This document shows positions 25,014 to 33,530 of a DNA stretch of 34,163 nucleotides, piece after piece. The first letter of the stretch is position 1. Each line of letters starts with the position of its first letter. Source of the DNA: Planctomycetota bacterium (GTDB lineage: Bacteria > Planctomycetota > UBA11346); the NCBI GenBank assembly GCA_024641365.1, contig JAHEDF010000004.1, positions 1-34,163 of the forward strand, in the 5' to 3' direction. The position numbers and the translations under genes were made by a program. The notes below the pieces were generated by a model, which was not told the origin of the DNA, did no database searches, and was given only the letters and a program-made list of their open reading frames with translations.

Positions 25014-27608
25014 ATGACAACCCCATCCCGTTCCCGTCCGCTTTCGCCAGGTGACCGTGCAACGCAACGTCGGGCCGAAGCAGCCGACACCCAGCCGCTA
25101 TCCCCAATGGGCGGCAACGCTTCCTTAGAAAAAGCGGACACGCAACCAATGATGCCACTGGGTTTGGGCATGGATGTTCAAAGTTTACGAACGGATATAC
25201 ATCGTCACTTATCCTACACCTTAGGCCGAGACGCCCACTCCTGTTCAACGCGCTACCAGTACATGGCAACTGTGTTAGCGGTTCGTGATCGATTAATGGA
25301 ACGTTGGAAAGCCACCCACGCCGCTTATTATGAAACTGATTGTAAACGTGGCTATTATTTATCTATGGAATTTTTAATGGGGCGTGCGCTAGGTAACGCT
25401 GCTCTTAATTTAGATATTGATGAACAATTAAAAAAAGCGCTGTTAGCTGATGGTTTGCATTTAGAGGATTTAGCAGAGGCAGAACCAGATGCCGGTCTTG
25501 GCAATGGTGGTCTTGGACGATTAGCCGCCTGTTTTTTAGATAGTTGCGCAACCCTCCAATTACCAGTCATGGGCTACGGCATTCGTTATGATTACGGGAT
25601 GTTCCGCCAACGCATTACCAATGGTGCGCAACATGAAGAACCAGATAGCTGGTTAGCCAATGGTATGCCGTGGGAATTACAACGTCCTGAATATGCACAA
25701 CGGGTAAAATTTGGTGGACATACTGAATTTTATCGTGACACAAAAGGTCGCATGCGTGTGGCATGGACAGCCACGCAAGATGTCATGGCAGTTCCATTCG
25801 ATTTACCTATTCCTGGGTATCATAATGGAACGGTTAATACGCTGCGTTTATGGCGTGCTAGTGCACCAGAGGCGTTTGATTTGGCCGAGTTTAATGCGGG
25901 TGATTATGTCGCTGCGGTTGAGGCCAATAGCCATGCAGAAAATATTTCACGTGTGCTTTATCCAAATGATAAGAGTGAAAACGGTAAAGAATTACGCTTA
26001 CGCCAACAATATTTCTTAGCGAGTGCCAGCCTCCAAGACATCATTCGTCGTTGGACGAATAAACATGGTACCGACTTCCGTCATTTTGCAGCTAAAAATG
26101 TCATGCAATTAAATGACACGCATCCCACCATTGCCGTAGCGGAATTAATGCGCTTGATGATGGACGAATATGGCATGGGGTGGGATGAGGCCTGGAATAT
26201 TACGTGTCACTGCATGGCATACACTAATCACACGCTCTTGCCTGAAGCATTAGAAAAATGGCCCGTCGGTTTATTCAAACATTTATTACCACGCCTACTT
26301 GATATTATTTATGAAATTAATGCCCGCTTTATGCGTGTCGTTGCTAATAAATGGCCTGGAGATTCTGAGCGTTTAGCACGCTTATCCATCATTGAAGATG
26401 GTCCACACCCACAAGTCCGTATGGCGCATTTAGCCATCGTTGGCTCATTTTCAGTGAATGGGGTTGCGGCTTTACATAGTGATTTATTAAAGAGCGGATT
26501 ATTCCGTGACTTCGCGGAACTATGGCCAGCACGCTTTAATAATAAAACCAATGGTGTTACCCAGCGGCGTTGGCTGGCTATGTGTAATCCAAAATTAAAT
26601 GAACTCATTACTCGCACCATTGGTGAGGAATGGGTTGTTGATTTAGATCAATTGCAAAAATTAAAAGACAAAGCCAGTGACCGAGCTTTCCGCGCAGAAT
26701 GGCGCGCTATCAAGCAAGAAAACAAACGTCTGCTAGCCGAAGTGGTCAAAAACGAATGTGGAGTCGAGTTCCCATTAGATGCGATGTTCGATGTACAGGT
26801 AAAACGTATACACGAATATAAGCGCCAATTATTAAATGCGTTACATGTCGTTCATTTATATGATCGCATTAAACGCGGTGATAAAAAAGGTATAATTAAA
26901 CGTGCGGTTTTATTTGGCGGCAAGGCGGCCCCTGGCTATGCCATGGCAAAAACCATCATCCGCTTTATTACAGCCATCGCAGATGTGATAAATAATGATC
27001 CTGATGTAGGTGATTTATTAAAAGTTGTATTCATTCCTGACTATCGCGTATCCTTAATGGAAAAAATCTGTCCAGCTGCAGATTTGTCTGAACAAATCTC
27101 AACGGCCGGTAAAGAAGCGAGTGGCACCGGTAATATGAAATTCATGATGAATGGGGCTCTCACTATTGGCACCCTCGACGGTGCGAACATCGAAATACGT
27201 GAAGAAGTTGGTAACGACCACTTTATCTTATTCGGCAATACTACTGAACAGATTGCTGCACTTCGTAAAGGTTATAATCCACAAACCGTCATTGATGGTG
27301 ATGACAATTTAAAACGCGTTATTCATTTAATTAAGAGTGCCCATTTTAACCAAGTCGAAAAAGGACTGTTTGATGATATTATCGGCACTCTGACTGCATG
27401 GGGTGATTATTGGATGGTGTGCGCTGACTTTGCCGAATACGTTAAAGCCCAACAACGCGCCAGTGATTGGTATGCCGATCAAGATAAATGGGTCACCAGC
27501 AGCATCATGAATACCGCTTGCAGCGGAAAATTCTCTACTGACCGCACTATGCGTGAGTATAACCAAGAAATTTGGTCACTCGCAACCGTACCGGCTAAAA
27601 CGTTATAA
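25014..27608 (+). CDS. glgP: Glycogen/alpha-glucan phosphorylase
   Basis: The 864-residue PLP enzyme releases glucose 1-phosphate from glycogen or maltodextrin. It is full length and has the hallmark segments: YYLSMEFLMGRALGNAALNL, DAGLGNGGLGRLAACFLDS, GYGIRYDYGMF, NVMQLNDTHPTIAVAELMR, FNNKTNGVTQRRWL, VKRIHEYKRQLLN and the PLP site EASGTGNMKFMMNG with Lys709. The first ~45 residues are Ser/Arg/Pro-rich with two TQP(L/M)xPMG-like repeats (DTQPLSPMGG, DTQPMMPLGL), an unusual extension. I chose the ATG at 25014 (GGAG ten bases upstream) over a GTG at 24951, which would lie inside the candidate RNA leader. The enzyme is cytoplasmic. It is a single-gene unit, followed by a 10-bp hairpin. Confidence 0.96.
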   Translation: MTTPSRSRPLSPGDRATQRRAEAADTQPLSPMGGNASLEKADTQPMMPLGLGMDVQSLRTDIHRHLSYTLGRDAHSCSTRYQYMATVLAVRDRLMERWKATHAAYYETDCKRGYYLSMEFLMGRALGNAALNLDIDEQLKKALLADGLHLEDLAEAEPDAGLGNGGLGRLAACFLDSCATLQLPVMGYGIRYDYGMFRQRITNGAQHEEPDSWLANGMPWELQRPEYAQRVKFGGHTEFYRDTKGRMRVAWTATQDVMAVPFDLPIPGYHNGTVNTLRLWRASAPEAFDLAEFNAGDYVAAVEANSHAENISRVLYPNDKSENGKELRLRQQYFLASASLQDIIRRWTNKHGTDFRHFAAKNVMQLNDTHPTIAVAELMRLMMDEYGMGWDEAWNITCHCMAYTNHTLLPEALEKWPVGLFKHLLPRLLDIIYEINARFMRVVANKWPGDSERLARLSIIEDGPHPQVRMAHLAIVGSFSVNGVAALHSDLLKSGLFRDFAELWPARFNNKTNGVTQRRWLAMCNPKLNELITRTIGEEWVVDLDQLQKLKDKASDRAFRAEWRAIKQENKRLLAEVVKNECGVEFPLDAMFDVQVKRIHEYKRQLLNALHVVHLYDRIKRGDKKGIIKRAVLFGGKAAPGYAMAKTIIRFITAIADVINNDPDVGDLLKVVFIPDYRVSLMEKICPAADLSEQISTAGKEASGTGNMKFMMNGALTIGTLDGANIEIREEVGNDHFILFGNTTEQIAALRKGYNPQTVIDGDDNLKRVIHLIKSAHFNQVEKGLFDDIIGTLTAWGDYWMVCADFAEYVKAQQRASDWYADQDKWVTSSIMNTACSGKFSTDRTMREYNQEIWSLATVPAKTL

Positions 27609-27617
27609 AAATTGACG

Positions 27618-27645
27618 TCACAGTGGTATCGAAAGACCACTGTGA
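27618..27645 (+). terminator. Hairpin after glycogen phosphorylase
   Basis: A perfect 10-bp stem, TCACAGTGGT (27618-27627) with ACCACTGTGA (27636-27645), and an eight-base loop lie nine bases beyond the stop codon. No T-run follows, so it may be a factor-dependent or RNA-stabilising terminator. Confidence 0.55.
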
Positions 27646-27830
27646 TTCATAAGCGAGACATTGCTCTGAATTATAACCAGGACCTGAGCGGAAACAGCAA
27701 GGTGCCCGGAATTTGCCTACTTTTTAGTAAATGATCAGCAATCGTAAAACGTGGCTGTGGATATTTAGTCAGCGTTTACAGTGCCCTGCGGGTATAGTAC
27801 GAACGAGATTAGCCACCGCAGGATAACCAC

Positions 27831-30800
27831 ATGCGTTTTACCAATTTTATTCAAAGCTACCTATGCTCAACCACGCTCGCATTGATCGCCTATACAGGCG
27901 GCATATATACAGAAATCTACGCTGCTGAAGAAAATAACGATGAGGCCGCAGCCGAATCAATCCGCGCCACGAAGGAAGCAAAAACCAGTGGACAGGCAGG
28001 TGAATTAAAAGTCAGTGAATTTGCTAAAACAGGCCTAGTTGGCAGTTCGGTTGGGATAACCACTGATCCAAGTGGTAAAGTCTACGTCAGTAATACTAAT
28101 CGTCGTAATAATGCAGCTGTCGATATTCGTAAAAATCCTTTTCTGCTTATTGATACCTTAGGTTCAACAAGTGTTGACGATAAGCGGGCGCTTATTCGTG
28201 GACGCATGACTACTTGGGAAAAACTACAAAATTTTAAAGAACAAATTATTTGCGTTGTTGATACCGACGGTGACGGAAAAGCTGATAAAAGTTTTAATGC
28301 TTTTGAAGGTTTAGGAACTGATATTAATGGCGTTGCCGCTGGTGTCTTATGGTTTGATAATGCACTCTACGTGACGTGTATTCCGACGCTCTATAAATTA
28401 ACTGATCCCGACGGCGATGGTGTTTACGACCAACAACAAGAATTAGTGAGCGGATTTGGCATTCATGTCGGCTATGGTGGTCATGATATGCATGGACCAA
28501 CGCTGGGTATGGATGGGCGCATTTATTGGTCGATTGGTGATAAAGGGTATCGCGTAAAAAATGGTAAAGATGATTGGTTTGGCCCAGGAATGGGCGCCGT
28601 ATTTCGTATCGAACCAGACGGCACTGGCTTTGAAGTGTTCTGTAATGGTTTACGCAACCCACAAGAATTAGCTTTTGATCAATTTGGTAATTTATTTACC
28701 GCAGATCACGATGGTGACTTTGGCGATAAAGAAGGATTGCGTTTTTTAGTACAAGATGAAGACGCCGGATGGCGCGCTTTCTACCAATATCGCAATGGTA
28801 AAAAATGGGGCGTGTCGTCTGATTATAATCCCTGGATGATTCATGATTTATGGATGCCGCCAAAACCTGAGCAGCCTGCGTATGTAACGCCACCCTTTGA
28901 ACAATTGCCAGCTGGACCTATTGGTTTTGAATGGGAACCAGGCACGGCTTTAAATGATCGCTATCGCGGCTATTTCTTCTTGGCTTATTCTACAAAAAAT
29001 ATTGCCGCCTTTAAATTAGTGCCAAAAGGCGCCGGATTCGCATGGGAAGATCATCACAACGTGTTGTCCGGACCATTTTCTACCGGTTTATATTTTGGCG
29101 CTGATGGTGGTTTATATGCGGCAGATTGGGGTGATAATGCATGGGCCCCGCACATGAATGGTCGTGTATTAAAGTTAGATGACCCTAATAATACGCAGGC
29201 CGCAACGCGACTTGAAACGAAAAAATTGCTGCAATCTGATTTTAATGCCGCGCCACTGGAAAAATTAGCAACTTTATTAGGTCATGCAGATCAACGGATT
29301 CGTTTACAAGCACAAATTGCTTTGACCAATAAAGGAAATCACAATCAGGGTATAATTGGTGAAGCGCCATTCAGCAGTGCCGGAGATGCAAAGCCATTCG
29401 TTGGCACCAACACATTCAGCGGTCGTGATACGTTATTACAAAGTGCAAAATCTGGACCATTACTTGCCCGCATTCATGCCCTCTGGGGATTAGGCACTTT
29501 AGCACGACGTGGTGACAAACAATCAGCGCACATACTCCCACAATTTCTCAGCGATTCGCAAGCAGAAATTCGCACGCAAGCCGCAAAAATGATTGGTGAA
29601 GCAGCTGATACAGAAACGTTACCAGATACAGCAGAGCGACTTGGTACATTATTGGCCGATCCCGAACCACGTCCACGTTTAATGGCAGGTGTTGCATTAG
29701 CACGTTTAGGACAGCCACAACAATTTTCCGCTGCTGTTCAATTATTATTAGACACAGATAATAAGGATATTTATTTACGTCATGCTGGCGTCATGGCACT
29801 CGTTGGGTGCAGTCGATCAGATCGTTCCTTATTATCAAAATTACATACACATCCGTCCCGTTCAGTCCGTTTAGCGGCCATCGTCGCACTACGCCGTGCA
29901 AAAGATGCTAGCATCGCAACATTTTTAAATGATGCCGATCAAACCGTTGCCTTCGAAGCCGCATTGGCCATTCATGATGATTTGTCAATTCCGGCTGCAT
30001 TACCGGCCTTAGCCGCATTGTTAGACAAAGATGGCATTACGCATGAGGCCTTATTGTGGCGAGCCATTTCTGCAAATTTACGCATTGGTGACGCTGCTGC
30101 CGCAAAACGTTTAGCGCTTTTTGCGACGAAATCTTCTGCGCCAGAACAAGCTCGCGCTGAAGCAGTTACGTCACTGGAAGCATTTTTAGAAAAACAACCA
30201 CTCGACCGCGTACAAGGGTTCCCACGTCATTTACCAGCTCGGAACCGCGACATGGTAATAGCAGCAACAACCCCAACGCTTGAGGCGCTATTATTCGGTA
30301 ATTCAAAACCAGTACAGGCTGCAAGCGCAAAATTAATTGCTGCCCTTAAATTACCAGAATGGCAAGAACGTTTAGTTACTTTAGCAAAAGATGATAGCAA
30401 GGATGCAAGTACGCGCATTACCGCATTTAACGCGCTCGAAGCCATGGGATATAAAGATTTAGCATCTTTAATCAATAAAGCACTGAGTGATAAACAGTCC
30501 TTGGTGCGTTCGGCCGCATTGGGCATCCAATTACGAATGAAACCTAATGATGACGCGACCTACAAGGCTATAGATGCAGCTTTGGCCTCAGAATTATTAA
30601 CAGATCGTCAACAAGCCATTCTCGCACTCGGTAGCAGTAATGCAAAAAAAGCTAGTACCGCGCTGGAAAATTTAGTTACGCAATGGAAAAATAATAAATT
30701 GCCACAAGACGTCTGGCTAGAAGTATATGAAGCTGTGCAGCAGCAAAAAAATAAAAAACTAATCAAAGAAGTTACAACACTTCAGAAAAATAGCGGGAAG

Positions 30801-31256
30801 AAATCTCCTGTTGGTGAACATATCATTTCGTTAATTGGCGGCGATCCCATTGCTGGAGAAAATACATTCCGCACCAACAGTTTAGCTAGCTGTATGCAAT
30901 GCCATATAATTGGCAGTGGCGGGCTAGTTACTGTTGGCCCAAATTTATCCGGGGTTGGCACGCGATTAAAACCAGAGCAACTGCTACTTTCTATGGTCAA
31001 TCCAGGTGCCGAGATCGCCGATGGCTTTGGCATAATCAACGTCACCTTACAAGATGGTTCGGTATTATCCGGCGCTTTAGCCAAAGAAACTGATAGCGAA
31101 ATTCACCTACGACCAATCGGTGGTGTTCCTCAGCCTGTTGCAAAAAATAAAATCGCCAGCCAAAGCAAACCCGTCTCCATTATGCCGCCAATGGCGGCCA
31201 ATTTAACCCCAAGAGAATTACGCGATTTAGTGGCGTATTTACTGTCTCTAAAATAA
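27831..31256 (+). CDS. PVC-type heme-binding dehydrogenase: propeller, HEAT repeats, cytochrome c
   Basis: The 1141-residue exported protein has the three-part architecture specific to PVC bacteria. After a signal peptide (about 1-30) comes a beta-propeller of the sorbosone/glucose dehydrogenase type (about 55-465; GLVGSSVGITTDPSGKVYVS, DTDGDGKADKSF, GMGAVFRIEPDGTGFEVFCN, FTADHDGDFGDKEG). HEAT-like helical repeats follow (about 480-1000; LARIHALWGLGTLARRG, RPRLMAGVALARLGQP). A C-terminal cytochrome c domain carries CMQCH (1021-1025) with VGPNLSGVGTRL, and a candidate axial Met lies in the IMPPM stretch. The substrate of this family is not known; periplasmic oxidation of sugars or alcohols with electron transfer to the heme is the usual proposal. 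A 222-base gap separates it from glgP. Confidence 0.93.
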   Translation: MRFTNFIQSYLCSTTLALIAYTGGIYTEIYAAEENNDEAAAESIRATKEAKTSGQAGELKVSEFAKTGLVGSSVGITTDPSGKVYVSNTNRRNNAAVDIRKNPFLLIDTLGSTSVDDKRALIRGRMTTWEKLQNFKEQIICVVDTDGDGKADKSFNAFEGLGTDINGVAAGVLWFDNALYVTCIPTLYKLTDPDGDGVYDQQQELVSGFGIHVGYGGHDMHGPTLGMDGRIYWSIGDKGYRVKNGKDDWFGPGMGAVFRIEPDGTGFEVFCNGLRNPQELAFDQFGNLFTADHDGDFGDKEGLRFLVQDEDAGWRAFYQYRNGKKWGVSSDYNPWMIHDLWMPPKPEQPAYVTPPFEQLPAGPIGFEWEPGTALNDRYRGYFFLAYSTKNIAAFKLVPKGAGFAWEDHHNVLSGPFSTGLYFGADGGLYAADWGDNAWAPHMNGRVLKLDDPNNTQAATRLETKKLLQSDFNAAPLEKLATLLGHADQRIRLQAQIALTNKGNHNQGIIGEAPFSSAGDAKPFVGTNTFSGRDTLLQSAKSGPLLARIHALWGLGTLARRGDKQSAHILPQFLSDSQAEIRTQAAKMIGEAADTETLPDTAERLGTLLADPEPRPRLMAGVALARLGQPQQFSAAVQLLLDTDNKDIYLRHAGVMALVGCSRSDRSLLSKLHTHPSRSVRLAAIVALRRAKDASIATFLNDADQTVAFEAALAIHDDLSIPAALPALAALLDKDGITHEALLWRAISANLRIGDAAAAKRLALFATKSSAPEQARAEAVTSLEAFLEKQPLDRVQGFPRHLPARNRDMVIAATTPTLEALLFGNSKPVQAASAKLIAALKLPEWQERLVTLAKDDSKDASTRITAFNALEAMGYKDLASLINKALSDKQSLVRSAALGIQLRMKPNDDATYKAIDAALASELLTDRQQAILALGSSNAKKASTALENLVTQWKNNKLPQDVWLEVYEAVQQQKNKKLIKEVTTLQKNSGKKSPVGEHIISLIGGDPIAGENTFRTNSLASCMQCHIIGSGGLVTVGPNLSGVGTRLKPEQLLLSMVNPGAEIADGFGIINVTLQDGSVLSGALAKETDSEIHLRPIGGVPQPVAKNKIASQSKPVSIMPPMAANLTPRELRDLVAYLLSLK

Positions 31257-31261
31257 CTGGG

Positions 31262-31414
31262 GTAATATATGACGTCGAAGCCTGTTATAAAAAAGCACTA
31301 GCAATGGACCTGCCAGTAATGCACCCACTCACCATAGAACCTTGGGGTGTTAAAAGATTTTTCGTAAAAGATCCGAATGGTAAAATTGTTAACGTCATGA
31401 GCCATGCTACATAA
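31262..31414 (+). pseudogene. C-terminal fragment of a VOC/glyoxalase-family protein
   Basis: Fifty codons and a TAA encode the last strands of a vicinal-oxygen-chelate (glyoxalase/bleomycin resistance) domain: DVEACYKKALAMDLPVM, then EPWGVKRFFVKDPNGKIVNV and MSHAT. The EPWG-x-x-x-FF-x-x-DPNG pattern is typical of this family. No start codon or N-terminal half is present; the frame begins five bases after the stop of the preceding gene. This is a decayed remnant, left by deletion or by replacement of its 5' part. Confidence 0.75.
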
Positions 31415-31619
31415 TTCCTTATAACCCCATTATGTTTGATGAATTTATCCAGAGAATTAATTAGCGCTACAATAACATTCAAATACAATGATCTACTCAC
31501 CAAAAAAGTGACCGAGAGAAAGTCGTTAATCAACTAATTCAACACATTCAGCGCGCAGCAAAGACGCAAATGCCCTATCAAAAATAAAATATAATTAAAG
31601 GTAATTAAATCGGCAGGGG
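31415..31619. other. AT-rich non-coding stretch
   Basis: No gene is supported. Composition is strongly AT-rich, with a short minus-strand frame that runs antisense through the VOC fragment and is not called. This is the left part of a 920-base gene-poor region (31257-32176). Confidence 0.5.
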
Positions 31620-31798
31620 ACAAGGGGGCAGAGCCCCAAACGTCCGCCGAGCGACGGTGAGCAGAAAAATAGGCGCAAAGCGCCGCCCGCCCATTTTTTC
31701 AAAGCGAAGCGCATGAAAAAAGTCGCAACAAAGGAGCGCGAGAGCGCGAGAGCAGAGCCCTGTTCTTTACCCATAAGCGGGTAATGGGTAGGGCAGAG
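31620..31798. other. Chain of compact hairpins (possible structured RNA or repeat)
   Basis: At least five short, nearly contiguous hairpins occur: GGGGC-AGA-GCCCC (31625-31637), CGTC/GACG (31641-31656), GGCGC-AAA-GCGCC (31672-31684), TTTTTTCA..GCGAAGCGC..TGAAAAAA (31694-31721), and TACCCAT/ATGGGTA (31768-31790) extended outward by GCCC/GGGC. A doubled GCGCGAGA motif sits between the last two (31737-31752). GC content is far above the flanks. The density of perfect stems is not expected of random spacer; identity is unknown. Confidence 0.5.
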
Positions 31799-32155
31799 CC
31801 AATGCTATTCGGCTAAGAAACACTTAAAATCCAGCCAATTTTATCATATTAAAACTCCACTCGCAGGCCTTATGATAGACGGGGATTTCTGGGAAGGCAT
31901 TTAACACAGAGAACACGGAAAACACGGAAGACACAGAGGGGAAAACATAAATTTGGTACTCCCTGGTGTAAATAACCGTTTTTCGATTTAGAAATAAAAT
32001 TCTTTTGATCGATAATAAATTATTCAACGCCCTTGATTTATAACACATAAAAACCACTTTTACATCTCTGTGTCCTCTGTGTCCTCTGTGTTGAATGGCT
32101 TCAATTTATCATATTTTACACAGAAAAATTGTATTTCTTAGCCGAATAGCATTGG
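31799..32155. mobile_element. MITE-like nested inverted-repeat element, about 357 bp
   Basis: The ends are 25-base inverted repeats matching at 24 positions (31799-31823 and 32131-32155; each starts CCAATGCTATTCGGCTAAGA read inward). Inside lies a second inverted repeat built of ~10-bp units of the ACACAGAGGA type: 31896-31940 as ACACAGAGAACACGGA.. and 32063-32099 as its complement, ..TCTGTGTCCTCTGTGTTG. No transposase is encoded; a 77-codon frame inside shows no recognisable features. The right end is 21 bases from the phosphofructokinase stop. Small size, terminal inverted repeats and no gene fit a non-autonomous element; no target duplication is obvious. Confidence 0.6.
31896..32099. repeat. 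Inner inverted pair of ACACAGAGGA-type tandem units
   Basis: The left cluster (31896-31940) and the right cluster (32063-32099) are imperfect tandem copies of a 10-bp unit in opposite orientation, flanked by GGCATTTAACACAGAG and, on the other strand, GCCATTCAACACAGAG. They enclose about 120 AT-rich bases. Similar cacagag tandem clusters are widespread intergenic repeats in several environmental bacterial genomes (general knowledge, not checked here). Confidence 0.6.
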
Positions 32156-32176
32156 GGCAGTGCCCTCGAAAAAAAA

Positions 32177-33388
32177 CTAGTCACCAAAACAAGTGCCTAC
32201 TAGCTTAGCGCTTTGTATCCAATGATGATCAATTGGTACCTGCTTGGTTTGTCCTGCGACTTCTTTTAATGGAACCGCAACACAGGCGTCTCCACGAATA
32301 CCGACCATGACATTGTAATGTCCTTCTGCTAATAAGCGTGCTGCCGTCGTCCCTAAATTTGTACACAATAAACGATCTGCTGCTGATGGACCACCTCCAC
32401 GCTGCACGTGGCCTAGGGTCGTCAAACGAGCTTCCATGCCTGTCAACTCCTGTAATTGTCGCGCTAATCGGCTCGCCTTAGGTTCTTGCACGGTATGATA
32501 GGTTAATTCCAACGCTTCATCGCCACGTTTTATACGCACTGTTTTTATTGGCGCGTCGGCACGATCGTGGTCGACTAAATCGGCAGGCGTTAATGCTGCT
32601 TTCGCTTTTTTTGCAGCCTTTTTTTCTTCTTTATGTTTTTTTTCTGCCGCAACATGGGCTTTATGTTCTTCGTGCGACATGGCACCTTCAGCAACAGCAA
32701 TAATGCTAAAACGTTTTCCCGCACGACTGCGCTCATTTAAATGTCGAGCGACTAATTTCGGATCATACGGAATTTCTGGTAATAAAATTACATCGGCCCC
32801 GCCGGCAATTCCAGCGCCTAATGCTAACCATCCCGCGTTATGCCCCATAATTTCAACCACAATTGCACGCTGATGACTGGTTGCGGTGGTATGCAAACGA
32901 TCAATTGCTTCACTCGCAATTCCTAAAGCCGTATCAAAACCAAATGTAATATCAGTGCCAACAACATCATTATCAATTGTTTTAGGTAAGGTTAATACAT
33001 CGAGACCAGCTTCTTTTAAACGCATGGCATTTTTTTGCGTGCCAGCGCCACCCAAACACACTAAACAATCAATTTGCATACGTTTTGCATTTTCCACCGC
33101 CGTCTTTGTCATATCCATGACTTTACCACCCATTGGCATTTTATGGGGCTTATCGCGACTGGTTCCCAATAATGTGCCACCCATGGTAAGAATTCCACTC
33201 ACCGCTCGATCATCGAGTGAAATAGTGCGATTTTCTACTAAGCCACGAAATCCATCTTGAATACCAATACATTTAATTCCATAAGTGCCGATAGCCGCTT
33301 TAACCACGCCACGAATTGCTGCATTTAAACCTGGACAATCGCCACCTGAGGTTAGCAAGCCAATGCATCTGGTTTTACTTTTCGACAT
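32177..33388 (-). CDS. pfkA: 6-phosphofructokinase with mixed ATP/PPi-type active site
   Basis: The 403-residue enzyme phosphorylates fructose 6-phosphate in glycolysis. Landmarks: [17 protein letters not shown] (N-terminal nucleotide loop), PKTIDND (135-141, catalytic Asp139 equals E. coli Asp127), MGHNAGWLA (181-189) and LGHVQRGG (325-332). Aligned with E. coli numbering, the usual GGDGS is GGAGT: Asp103 is Ala115, the ATP-type Gly104 is kept (Gly116), and position 124 is the PPi-type Lys (Lys136). The phosphoryl donor is thus uncertain. A Lys/Glu/Ala-rich insertion (about 239-265) adds a charged helix absent from classical PfkA. The ATG at 33388 is chosen because GGAGG stands five bases before it. 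The gene is monocistronic, divergent from the second sulfatase. Confidence 0.93.
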   Translation of the reverse strand: MSKSKTRCIGLLTSGGDCPGLNAAIRGVVKAAIGTYGIKCIGIQDGFRGLVENRTISLDDRAVSGILTMGGTLLGTSRDKPHKMPMGGKVMDMTKTAVENAKRMQIDCLVCLGGAGTQKNAMRLKEAGLDVLTLPKTIDNDVVGTDITFGFDTALGIASEAIDRLHTTATSHQRAIVVEIMGHNAGWLALGAGIAGGADVILLPEIPYDPKLVARHLNERSRAGKRFSIIAVAEGAMSHEEHKAHVAAEKKHKEEKKAAKKAKAALTPADLVDHDRADAPIKTVRIKRGDEALELTYHTVQEPKASRLARQLQELTGMEARLTTLGHVQRGGGPSAADRLLCTNLGTTAARLLAEGHYNVMVGIRGDACVAVPLKEVAGQTKQVPIDHHWIQSAKLVGTCFGD

Positions 33389-33390
33389 GT

Positions 33391-33398
33391 TGACCTCC
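33391..33398 (-). promoter_or_regulatory. Ribosome binding site of the phosphofructokinase gene
   Basis: On the minus strand GGAGGTCA precedes the ATG at 33388; a second ATG at 33400 overlaps this site and would place the Shine-Dalgarno sequence inside the coding region. The strong match therefore fixes the start at 33388, giving [10 protein letters not shown]. Confidence 0.75.
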
Positions 33399-33530
33399 AT
33401 TGTTTCCGAAACCGTAAACAGGTTGTTAAGTCATGACCAGCCTAGAGTTGCGCGGTATGCTTTCCATATGCTAAATTATGCTGCAAAATCAGTCATAAAG
33501 CGAATAACCTCTTCCTCGTATCTTAGTTTT

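Noticed and set aside
27720..27830. Promoter ahead of the PVC heme gene (TTTACA and TATAGT)
   Set aside because: The two hexamers are only 12 bases apart, too close for a sigma-70 promoter.
31824..32057. 77-codon minus-strand frame inside the MITE-like element
   Set aside because: It translates through the cacagag tandem repeats (YVFPSVSSVFSVFSVL), a repeat artefact.
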